From contig NZ_VJWE01000014.1 of the NCBI RefSeq assembly GCF_007993815.1, forward strand, positions 248,001-312,000: a stretch of 64,000 nucleotides of DNA, read 5' to 3'. Below, piece by piece: positions 39,699 through 47,253 of the stretch. The position numbers and the translations under genes are program-made. Position 1 is the first letter of the stretch; each line of letters opens with the position of its first letter. The stretch comes from Acidovorax delafieldii. GTDB lineage: Bacteria; Pseudomonadota; Gammaproteobacteria; Burkholderiales; Burkholderiaceae_C. A model generated the notes under the pieces. The model was given only the letters and a program-made list of their open reading frames with translations. It did no database searches and had not been told where the DNA came from.

Positions 39699-40568
39699 AT
39701 GAACTGGGACGACACCCGCATCTTTCTTGCCCTGACCCGCGCGCCCTCCTTGCGCGCCGCCGCGCGCAGCCTGGGCGTGGACCAGGCCACCGTCGGGCGG
39801 AGGCTGAACGCGCTGGAGGCCGAACTGGGCGCCAAGCTGTTTCTGCGCGCCAAGGACGGCTACCTGCTCACCGCTGCAGGCGAGACAGCGCTTGCCGCCG
39901 CCCGCCGCATGGAAAGCGCGGCCCTGGACCTGCGCACCCGCATCGAGGGCCAGGACACCAGCCCCGGCGGCCTGGTGCGCGTGACCAGCACTGACTCGAT
40001 CGCCATCGACCTGCTCATGCCCGCCATTGAGCGCCTGCAACAGCACTGGCCCCACATTCGCGTGGACCTGGAGGTGTCCACCCAGTTGCTCAGCCTCAGC
40101 CGCCGCCAGGTGGACATCGCTTTCCGCAACGTCCGGCCCGAGACGCCCGACTTGGTGGTGCGCCGCGTGGTGTCGTGGCCTGTGGGCCTGTTCGCCAGTG
40201 CGGGCTACGTTGAGCGTTTTGGCATGCCGGTGCCAGAGGACGAACTGCGCGGCCACCACCTGGTGGCCTACGCGCCTTACCTGGAGCAAAGCCCGTTCCT
40301 GACCATGGCGGGCGTGCCTGCGCGCCAGGCCCGGATTGCGCTGGCCGTGCGCTCCAGCCTGTTGGTGCGCAAGGGCGTGGCGGCGGGCATTGGCCTGGGT
40401 GAAATGCCGGTGTGGATGGGGGCGCGCGAAGGCCTGGTGCGCATCTGGCCCGAGCGCCGCCGGGCGACCGACTACGAGGTCTGGCAAGTCATGCACCCCG
40501 ACCTGCAACGCACGGCCCGGGTGCGCGCCACCGCAGAGTTTCTGTCCGAGGCATTCCAAGTCCAGTAG
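39699..40568 (+). CDS. LysR family transcriptional regulator
   Basis: 289 residues: N-terminal helix-turn-helix (APSLRAAARSLGVDQATVGRRLNALE, residues ~15-42) and a periplasmic-binding-protein-like effector domain. It belongs to the branch whose members regulate an adjacent divergent gene, here the quinone oxidoreductase. The inducer is unknown. Confidence 0.88.
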   Translation: MNWDDTRIFLALTRAPSLRAAARSLGVDQATVGRRLNALEAELGAKLFLRAKDGYLLTAAGETALAAARRMESAALDLRTRIEGQDTSPGGLVRVTSTDSIAIDLLMPAIERLQQHWPHIRVDLEVSTQLLSLSRRQVDIAFRNVRPETPDLVVRRVVSWPVGLFASAGYVERFGMPVPEDELRGHHLVAYAPYLEQSPFLTMAGVPARQARIALAVRSSLLVRKGVAAGIGLGEMPVWMGAREGLVRIWPERRRATDYEVWQVMHPDLQRTARVRATAEFLSEAFQVQ

Positions 40569-40668
40569 ACGCCCCAAGCCGATGGAGCCCGCCCCGCCGG
40601 GCCGGGCCGCCACTGCAGCACAGGATGCACCATACTCTGACGCAGACCCATACCCCTTGCGCCCCAAC

Positions 40669-40956
40669 ATGCCACACACCATTCACCACCAGGAACAGGA
40701 CGCCAAAGGTGCGTTCTACATCGAGCGCAACGGCCAGCGCCTGGCCGAGATGACCTACAGCCGCACCAACGCCACGATGATCATCGTGGACCACACCGAG
40801 GTGGACCCATCGCTCGGCGGCCAGGGTGTGGGGCGCGCGCTGCTCGACGCACTGGTTCAATGGGCCAGGGCCACAGGCACCAAGGTGGTCCCGCTGTGCC
40901 CGTTCGCCAAGGCGCAGTTCGACAAGGACGTGTCTTTGCGGGACGTGCTGGTGTAA
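40669..40956 (+). CDS. Small GNAT-like N-acetyltransferase (YjdJ type)
   Basis: 95 residues with the truncated GNAT domain found in YjdJ-like proteins: GAFYIERNGQRLAEMTY, VDPSLGGQGVGRALLDALVQWAR (acetyl-CoA loop) and CPFAKAQFDK. The ATG at 40669 gives the family length; an upstream ATG at 40582 would add 29 low-complexity residues. No clear ribosome site. Substrate unknown. Confidence 0.82.
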   Translation: MPHTIHHQEQDAKGAFYIERNGQRLAEMTYSRTNATMIIVDHTEVDPSLGGQGVGRALLDALVQWARATGTKVVPLCPFAKAQFDKDVSLRDVLV

Positions 40957-41141
40957 ACAGGCCCGCTGACAGTGGTGCCCGCCCGAGGCGGTCCATTGCT
41001 GGTCACTGCGGGTCATGGCAAAGAACGCCCTTGCCCGTGGATGGGCGGCGCAACCCGCGCGCATCGATGGTGGAGTGACTCTAGTCCTGTGGGCCCACAG
41101 CCGCTGAAGACGCCAGGGGCCTTCAGGTAGAAAATTCCGCC

Positions 41142-42182
41142 ATGGATCAAAGCGTCATTTACGTCCTGGGCGCAGCGGTGCTCTTTGGCGCCAGCACCCC
41201 ATTTGCCAAGCTGCTGACGGGCGACCTGCCACCGGTGCTGCTGGCAGGCCTTCTGTATCTGGGCAGCGGCCTGGGACTGGCCCTGGTGCGTGTGGTCCGC
41301 GATGGCGGGCTCAAGCCCTCTGGCATTCCCTTGAATGAATGGCCCTGGCTCCTGGGCGCCGTGCTGTTTGGAGGCGTGGTGGGGCCGGTGGCGCTGATGC
41401 TTGGACTGCGCTCCACCAGCGGCGCCACGGCTTCGCTGTTGTTGAATCTGGAAGCGGTGCTGACCGCAGTCATTGCCTGGTGGGTGTTCAAAGAAAACGC
41501 CGACCGGCGCATCGTGGGGGGCATGCTTGCCATCGTGGCGGGAGGCATTGCCCTGGGCTGGCAGACCGGCTCTCCGTGGCAACCCGGCGGCACGGGCTCC
41601 TGGCTGGTGGGCCTGGCCTGCTTGTGCTGGGCCATCGACAACAACCTCACACGCAAGGTTTCTGCCTCCGACGCGCTCTTCGTTGCCAGCATCAAGGGCC
41701 TGATCGCGGGGTCGGTCAACACCACGCTGGCCATCAGCATGGGCGCCGCCTGGCCTTCGTGGGCCACACTGTCTGCAACGATGGCTGTCGGCCTTTTGGG
41801 ATACGGACTGAGCCTTGTGCTGTTTGTGCTGGCATTGCGCGGGCTCGGCACAGCCCGCACGGGAGCGTACTTCTCCACCGCGCCCTTCATGGGGGTGGTT
41901 GTGTCCTTGTTGGTGTTCTCGGAGCCAACCTCGTGGGTGTTTTGGATGGCCGCTGCGCTGATGGGCCTGGGGGTGTGGTTGCACCTCACGGAACACCACA
42001 GCCATGAGCACCAACACGAAGCGCTGGAACACGAGCACGAACACGAACATGACGAGCACCACCAGCACGCGCATGGCGTAGAGCATTGCGGCAGCGGCAA
42101 ACACAGCCACCGACACACGCACCTGCCACTGAAGCACACGCATCCGCACTACCCGGACATCCACCATCGGCATGTCCATTGA
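41142..42182 (+). CDS. DMT superfamily (EamA) transporter with His-rich C-terminal tail
   Basis: 346 residues: ten membrane helices forming two EamA repeats (residues ~1-280), then a soluble tail of ~65 residues (282-346) with about 25 histidines in H-x and HH patterns and one Cys. EamA proteins export metabolites; the His-rich tail suggests metal (Zn, Ni, Co) binding or sensing. The substrate is not known. Confidence 0.83.
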   Translation: MDQSVIYVLGAAVLFGASTPFAKLLTGDLPPVLLAGLLYLGSGLGLALVRVVRDGGLKPSGIPLNEWPWLLGAVLFGGVVGPVALMLGLRSTSGATASLLLNLEAVLTAVIAWWVFKENADRRIVGGMLAIVAGGIALGWQTGSPWQPGGTGSWLVGLACLCWAIDNNLTRKVSASDALFVASIKGLIAGSVNTTLAISMGAAWPSWATLSATMAVGLLGYGLSLVLFVLALRGLGTARTGAYFSTAPFMGVVVSLLVFSEPTSWVFWMAAALMGLGVWLHLTEHHSHEHQHEALEHEHEHEHDEHHQHAHGVEHCGSGKHSHRHTHLPLKHTHPHYPDIHHRHVH

Positions 42183-42299
42183 GACCGAACACCTGCTTGT
42201 GGCGGGGCCGTCCCTTTGCAGGCAGCACGGCATTCAGCGTTAAGCGCCCCCCAGTCATCACCAAGGGACGCGCCGTTGGCGAGCCCGCAGGGTGCGCAA

Positions 42300-43199
42300 T
42301 TAGCGCAGTGCCATCCAGCCCTCCACCTCTCCCACCAAATGCGCCCGGAACACCTCGGCAATCGGTGACAGCTGCTTGCCCTTGGGCCAGACCAGGTGCC
42401 ACTGCGACTGGATGGGAAAGCCTTGCACGTTGAGCACGGCAAGCCCCTCGTGGTGCGGACCCAGGGAGTGGTGGGAGACGATGGAGACGCCCAGCTGGCC
42501 CTCCACCGACTCCTTGATGGCTTCATTGCTGCCCAACTCCAGCAATGCGCTGGGCGCAAAACCCAGTTGGCGCAGGTGGGCGTCAGTGGCCATGCGGGTG
42601 CCGGAGCCTTTTTCGCGCAGGATGAAACGCTCCGTCTGCAATTGCGCAAGCTTGATGCGCTTTTTGGCGGCCAGGGGGTGGCCTGCGGGGGCGATGACAA
42701 CCAGCGGGTTCGGCATGAGGATCTGGTCCTCCAGCGGCAAATCCGCGGGCGGCATGGACATTACGTAGAGGTCGTCCAGATTGCTGCGCAGGCGGGTGAT
42801 GACGTGGTCGCGGTTGAGTACCTCCAGCGAGATATCGATCTGCGGGTGCAGCTTGCAGAAGCTGCCCAGCAGGCGGGGCACAAAGTATTTGGCGGTGCTG
42901 ACCACGGCGACCTTGAGGCGCCCGCTGGTGAGGCCCTTGGCGCCCGACACGCGCTGCTCGAACGCATCCCACTCGCCCGCGATGGCACGCGCAGTGCGGG
43001 CCAAGGCCTGTCCCGCTTCGGTCAGGTGTACACGGCGTGAGACCACCTCGTACAGCGGCAGGCCCACGGCCTGGGTCACCTCACGCAACTGCATGGAGGC
43101 CGTGGGCTGCGTGACATGCATGACCTTGGCGGCGGCGCTGACGCTGCCCGTCTCGGCCAGCGCCAGGAACAGTCGCAGCTGGCGAAAGGTGATGTTCAT
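42300..43199 (-). CDS. LysR family regulator, CbbR/CmpR-like
   Basis: 299 residues: helix-turn-helix with TGSVSAAAKVMHVTQPTASMQLREV and an effector domain with GRLKVAVVSTAKYFVPRLLG.F, as in the CbbR/CmpR group that controls CO2 fixation and bicarbonate uptake genes. It is divergent from an SbtA-type bicarbonate transporter, which supports the same link. No RubisCO genes are in the window. Confidence 0.85.
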   Translation of the reverse strand: MNITFRQLRLFLALAETGSVSAAAKVMHVTQPTASMQLREVTQAVGLPLYEVVSRRVHLTEAGQALARTARAIAGEWDAFEQRVSGAKGLTSGRLKVAVVSTAKYFVPRLLGSFCKLHPQIDISLEVLNRDHVITRLRSNLDDLYVMSMPPADLPLEDQILMPNPLVVIAPAGHPLAAKKRIKLAQLQTERFILREKGSGTRMATDAHLRQLGFAPSALLELGSNEAIKESVEGQLGVSIVSHHSLGPHHEGLAVLNVQGFPIQSQWHLVWPKGKQLSPIAEVFRAHLVGEVEGWMALR

Positions 43200-43205
43200 A
43201 GATTT

Positions 43206-43219
43206 TTATCTATAGATAA
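43206..43219. promoter_or_regulatory. Palindrome in LysR/sbtA divergent region
   Basis: TTATCTATAGATAA is a perfect 14-base palindrome six bases upstream of the LysR start codon and 66 bases before the transporter. It fits a T-N11-A LysR-type box. Its position suggests autoregulation with divergent control. Confidence 0.5.
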
Positions 43220-43285
43220 CCGCGTTCGAATCGATTTTACTTTGCAGCCACACATCCCTAGTATCGACCCCCAACAAGGAGTTGA

Positions 43286-44371
43286 ATGATGCAAAGCTTG
43301 CTGGACCCCGCGATTTTGTTTTTTGCCCTGGGAGTGTTTGCGGGCCTGGTCCGATCCAATCTGGAGATGCCGGCGGCGATCTCGAAGTTCTTGTCCATCT
43401 ACCTGCTGATGGCGCTGGGCCTCAAGGGCGGGTTTGCCTTGGCGGCTTCAGGCCTGACACCCAGTGTGGCCAGCAGTCTGGGGCTGGCGGTGCTCCTGGC
43501 CGTGGTGGTGCCGCTGGTGGGCTATGCGCTGCTGCGGCGGGTGCTGTCGGGCTTCAACGCGGCGGCGGTCGCAGCCACCTACGGATCGGTCAGCGCCGTG
43601 ACCTTTGTGACGGCCACGCAGTACCTGGAGTCACAGCACATTGCCTACGGCGGCTACATGGCGGCAGCCATGGCGCTGATGGAGTCGCCCGCCATCATCC
43701 TGGCGGTGATGCTGGCCAATGCGATGCGGCAGCGGCAGTCTGTGGCTCAGTCGTTGGCAGTCACCCCCTCAAGCCCCCTCCTGCGCGTGTCACCGGTGGT
43801 CGCCATGGCGTCGGCAGGGGGCCCCGCACTGGGTGGCGCAAGCGCAGGCGGCGCGCCAGGCAAACCAGGGCCTCACCTGTCGGTGGGCAAGATCCTGCAC
43901 GAGTCGTTCACCGACGGCACCCAGTTGCTGCTGCTGGGCGCCATGGTGATCGGCATGGTGACTGGCGATGCCGGCAAGGCGGCCATGCAGCCGTTCTCAG
44001 GCGATCTGTTCAAGGGCATGCTGTGCCTGTTCTTGCTGGACATGGGCCTGTCCACGGCTCGCAACTTGCCTGCGGTGCGCAAGCAGTCGCCATGGCTGCT
44101 GGCCTACGCGGTGCTGGGGCCGCTGACGCACGCCAGCCTGGCCCTGGCGCTGGCCTGGCTGCTGCAGGTGCCCACGGGGGATGCCGTGCTGCTCATGGTG
44201 CTGGCCGCCAGCGCGTCCTACATCGCGGTGCCTGCCGTGGTGCGCTATGCCATCCCCGAAGCCGACCCGTCGCTGTACGTGAGCCTCTCGCTGGGGGTGA
44301 CGTTTCCTCTGAACATCCTGGTGGGTATTCCGCTGTACACCCAGATAGTGCAGCGGGTGTGGGGGGGCTGA
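43286..44371 (+). CDS. sbtA: SbtA-type sodium-dependent bicarbonate transporter
   Basis: 361 residues, about ten membrane helices in two inverted halves (the DUF897/SbtA family): LDPAILFFALGVFAGLVRSNLEMP at the start, YGSVSAVTF in the first half, MALMESPAI and SVGKILHESFTDGTQLLLLGAMVIG, and ASASYIAVPAVVRYAIPEADPS in the second half. A Gly/Ala/Pro-rich linker (~155-205) separates the halves. AAGGAG precedes two adjacent ATGs (43286, 43289); the second has the better spacing. SbtA imports bicarbonate with Na+; the role in this organism is inferred. Confidence 0.85.
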   Translation: MMQSLLDPAILFFALGVFAGLVRSNLEMPAAISKFLSIYLLMALGLKGGFALAASGLTPSVASSLGLAVLLAVVVPLVGYALLRRVLSGFNAAAVAATYGSVSAVTFVTATQYLESQHIAYGGYMAAAMALMESPAIILAVMLANAMRQRQSVAQSLAVTPSSPLLRVSPVVAMASAGGPALGGASAGGAPGKPGPHLSVGKILHESFTDGTQLLLLGAMVIGMVTGDAGKAAMQPFSGDLFKGMLCLFLLDMGLSTARNLPAVRKQSPWLLAYAVLGPLTHASLALALAWLLQVPTGDAVLLMVLAASASYIAVPAVVRYAIPEADPSLYVSLSLGVTFPLNILVGIPLYTQIVQRVWGG

Positions 44372-44432
44372 CGAGGCAACGCATTGCGGCCTGCGGCGCG
44401 CAGTGCAAAGTGCACGGAGGCGGGCACGGGAT

Positions 44433-45692
44433 CTAGAAGAGGCTCCCCTGCCCTTTCAGCAGTCCCGGCCTGAACTGCCCCAGGTCCAGCCCCTCGCGCT
44501 CCCGGTTGAGCCCCAGGCGGCGGCAGGTGTTGGCAAACCGCTGGCGCAGCAGGTCGGCCCAGAGCCCGCTGCCTTTCATGCGGGTGGCAAAGTCGCTGTC
44601 ATAGGTCTTGCCGGCTGCGCGCTGGGCCCCGGTCAGGGGGTGCAGGTCTTGCACCCGGGCCATGACGCGCGCTGCACGCTGCGGGTAGTGCACGGCGAGC
44701 CACTCTCGAAACAATGCATCCAGCTCCCACGGTAGCCGCAGCACGGTGTAGAACGCGGTGCGCGCACCGGCGTCGCGTGCTGCCTCCAGTACCTGCTCCA
44801 TGTCTTCGGTGATGAACGGGATCTGGGGCGCCACGCTCACGCCCACCGGCACACCCGCCTCGGCCAGCGCACGGATGGTGCGCAGGCGCCGGTGGGGCGC
44901 GGCGGCGCGGGGTTCCATGCGGCGAGCCAGCGCAGCGTCGAGTGTGGTGATGGTGATGTACACCGCCGCCAAGCGCTGCGCTGCCAGCGGGGCGAGCAGG
45001 TCCAGGTCGCGCTCCACGCCGCTGGATTTGGTGATCAGCGAAAACGGGTGGCGCGCCTCGCGCATCACTTCGATCACGCTGCGCGTGAGCTTCAGGTCAC
45101 GCTCCACGGGCTGGTAGCAGTCGGTGGCGGAGCCGATGTTGAGCAAACGCGGCACGTAACGCGGCTGTGCAAGCTCTTGACGCAACACCTGCGCCACGTT
45201 GTGCTTGGCCACGATCTGCGTCTCAAAGTCGAGTCCGGGCGAAAAATTGAGGTAGCTGTGTGTGGGACGGGCGTAGCAGTAGATGCAGCCGTGCTCGCAG
45301 CCCCGGTAGGGGTTGACCGAGAGTTCAAAAAAGATGTCTGGCGAGTCGTTGGCGCAGATGGCGCTGCGTGCCGTCTCGAAATGCACGCGGGTGGCGGGTG
45401 AGGGGCTGGCGCAGGCTCCCTCGTCGCCCCCGCCCCATGCATCACCCTCTTCAGCACCCCCGCCGTTCGGCTTGCCATCCTGAGCCGTACCTGTGCCACC
45501 CTGCTCCACGCCCTCGGCCCTGCCAAGGGCGCGCGGATGGCTCCACCCATCATCTGCACGTTCGCGCTGGTCTTTGGCAAAGCGGTGGGCTATGGCCGTG
45601 GCGGCACCGCGCCCGCGGATGGCCTGCAGCGGAATGCGGATGTCCTGCGGCCGTGCAGGCAGGTCGTCGTCGGGAGGGTCAAGTGAACTCAT
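44433..45692 (-). CDS. Radical SAM protein, PA0069/SplB-like family
   Basis: About 419 residues with the radical SAM cluster motif CEHGCIYC (Cys132, 136, 139) in SVNPYRGCEHGCIYCYARPTH, then TKSSGVERDLDLL and VSVAPQIPFITEDMEQVL blocks. The family resembles spore photoproduct lyase but its reaction is not established. Residues ~52-99 are a Gly/Ala/Glu-rich insertion not expected in the family. The ATG at 45692 begins the conserved N-terminus. Confidence 0.84.
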   Translation of the reverse strand: MSSLDPPDDDLPARPQDIRIPLQAIRGRGAATAIAHRFAKDQRERADDGWSHPRALGRAEGVEQGGTGTAQDGKPNGGGAEEGDAWGGGDEGACASPSPATRVHFETARSAICANDSPDIFFELSVNPYRGCEHGCIYCYARPTHSYLNFSPGLDFETQIVAKHNVAQVLRQELAQPRYVPRLLNIGSATDCYQPVERDLKLTRSVIEVMREARHPFSLITKSSGVERDLDLLAPLAAQRLAAVYITITTLDAALARRMEPRAAAPHRRLRTIRALAEAGVPVGVSVAPQIPFITEDMEQVLEAARDAGARTAFYTVLRLPWELDALFREWLAVHYPQRAARVMARVQDLHPLTGAQRAAGKTYDSDFATRMKGSGLWADLLRQRFANTCRRLGLNREREGLDLGQFRPGLLKGQGSLF

Positions 45693-45814
45693 GGCGATCG
45701 AGTGGTGGAGCAGCATGCACGATAAAACTGTTTATTTATACAGTATTTATCCACCACCCACAAACCCGCCCTCTGGCAAAGCCCCAATTCGGTGCAAAGC
45801 CTTGCACCAATTCC

Positions 45815-45829
45815 TGGCGCACTTCTTGC
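45815..45829 (+). promoter_or_regulatory. Sigma-54-type promoter of amtB
   Basis: TGGCGC-ACTTC-TTGC has GG and GC 12 positions apart, matching the sigma-54 -24/-12 pattern (TGGCAC-N5-TTGC) with one base off. It lies 74 bases before the amtB start. Upstream at 45780-45796 AGCCCC-AATTC-GGTGCA is a partial NtrC site. Confidence 0.6.
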
Positions 45830-45846
45830 TTCAACTTGGTGCAAAT
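45827..45846. promoter_or_regulatory. NtrC half-site at amtB
   Basis: TGCTTC-AACTT-GGTGCA overlaps the -12 element; its right half and flank (CAACTTGGTGCAAAT, 45832-45846) are identical to the site upstream of the MFS gene at 11377-11391. Position on the transcription start suggests a modulatory rather than activating role, unless the promoter lies elsewhere. Confidence 0.5.
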
Positions 45847-45902
45847 CTGTGGCGTCGGATGAAAACGCACCAGAGTCGATCAATCACTATCGCGAGGACG
45901 TT

Positions 45903-47105
45903 ATGGAAGCACTCAAACAGGGCACGGATGCCTTGTTCATCTTGCTCGGGGCGATCATGGTGTTGGCCATGCACGCCGGGTTTGCGTTTCTGGAGCTGGG
46001 CACAGTCCGCAAAAAGAATCAGGTGAATGCACTGGTCAAGATCCTGGTGGACTTTTCGGTGTCCACGGTGGTCTATTTTGTGGTCGGCTACACAGTCGCC
46101 TACGGCACGCATTTCTTCATCGGTGCCGAATCGCTGGTGCAGCAAAGCGGCTATGCGCTGGTCAAGTTCTTCTTCTTGCTCACGTTTGCTGCAGCCATTC
46201 CAGCCATTGTGTCGGGCGGCATCGCGGAGCGCGCCAAGTTTTGGCCGCAACTGCTGGCAACAGCAGTCATCGTTGGCTTTGTGTACCCGTTTTTTGAGGG
46301 TATTGCCTGGAACCAGCATTTTGGTGTGCAGGGCTGGATCAAGGCGCTGACGGGCGAAGAGTTCCACGACTTTGCGGGCTCGGTGGTGGTGCACGCCATG
46401 GGCGGCTGGATTGCGTTGCCGGCGGTGATCCTGCTGGGCTCTCGCGCCAACCGCTACCGCAAGGACGGTGCGATCTCGGCCCACCCGCCGTCCAACATCC
46501 CTTTCCTGGCGCTGGGCGCCTGGGTGCTGGTGGTGGGCTGGTTCGGCTTCAATGTGATGAGCGCGCAGACCGTGGACAAGCTTTCGGGCCTCGTCGCTGT
46601 GAATTCGCTGATGGCCATGGTAGGCGGCACGCTGGCCGCCCTGGTGCTGGGCAAGAACGACCCCGGCTTTGTGCACAACGGCCCGCTGGCGGGTCTGGTG
46701 GCCGTGTGTGCGGGCTCGGACCTCATGCACCCGCTGGGTGCGCTGGTGGTCGGCGCGGTGGCCGGGGCCATTTTTGTGCTGATGTTCACCCTGACGCAAA
46801 ACAAATGGAAGATCGACGACGTGCTGGGCGTATGGCCGCTGCACGGGCTGTGCGGCACCTGGGGCGGACTGGCTGCGGGTATCTTTGGCAGCAAGGCGTT
46901 GGGCGGGCTGGGCGGGGTCAGCCTGTCGGCCCAGCTCATCGGCACCGGCCTGGGCGTGCTCTGGGCCCTGGTTGGCGGCGTGGTGGTGTACGGCATCCTC
47001 AAGCAGACGGTGGGTATCCGCCTGACACAGGAAGAAGAGTTTGACGGTGCCGACCTGAGCATCCACAAGATCAGCGCCACGCCCGACCGCGAAGTGAGCT
47101 GGTAA
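45903..47105 (+). CDS. amtB: Ammonium transporter Amt/MtaB
   Basis: 400 residues, eleven membrane helices. Pore histidines lie in GSVVVHAMGGW and WPLHGLCGTWGG, with the FLELGTVRKKN opening typical of Amt proteins. It moves ammonium across the inner membrane. The ATG at 45903 follows AGGA; the longer frame (start 45792) runs through the sigma-54 promoter region and is spurious. No glnK lies next to it. Confidence 0.93.
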   Translation: MEALKQGTDALFILLGAIMVLAMHAGFAFLELGTVRKKNQVNALVKILVDFSVSTVVYFVVGYTVAYGTHFFIGAESLVQQSGYALVKFFFLLTFAAAIPAIVSGGIAERAKFWPQLLATAVIVGFVYPFFEGIAWNQHFGVQGWIKALTGEEFHDFAGSVVVHAMGGWIALPAVILLGSRANRYRKDGAISAHPPSNIPFLALGAWVLVVGWFGFNVMSAQTVDKLSGLVAVNSLMAMVGGTLAALVLGKNDPGFVHNGPLAGLVAVCAGSDLMHPLGALVVGAVAGAIFVLMFTLTQNKWKIDDVLGVWPLHGLCGTWGGLAAGIFGSKALGGLGGVSLSAQLIGTGLGVLWALVGGVVVYGILKQTVGIRLTQEEEFDGADLSIHKISATPDREVSW

Positions 47106-47253
47106 CCAGCCCAACCTGCGGCGGCCCGGGCCAGGCTTCGCGCCTGCTACAGGGCCCAGCCGTCGCCTTGGCGCCCCGTCTGACATCGCCTGGGCCGGCG
47201 CACGGCTATACCTGAGCCCTGCGCCCCAGCGGCTCCACGGTCACAATCGCGCC

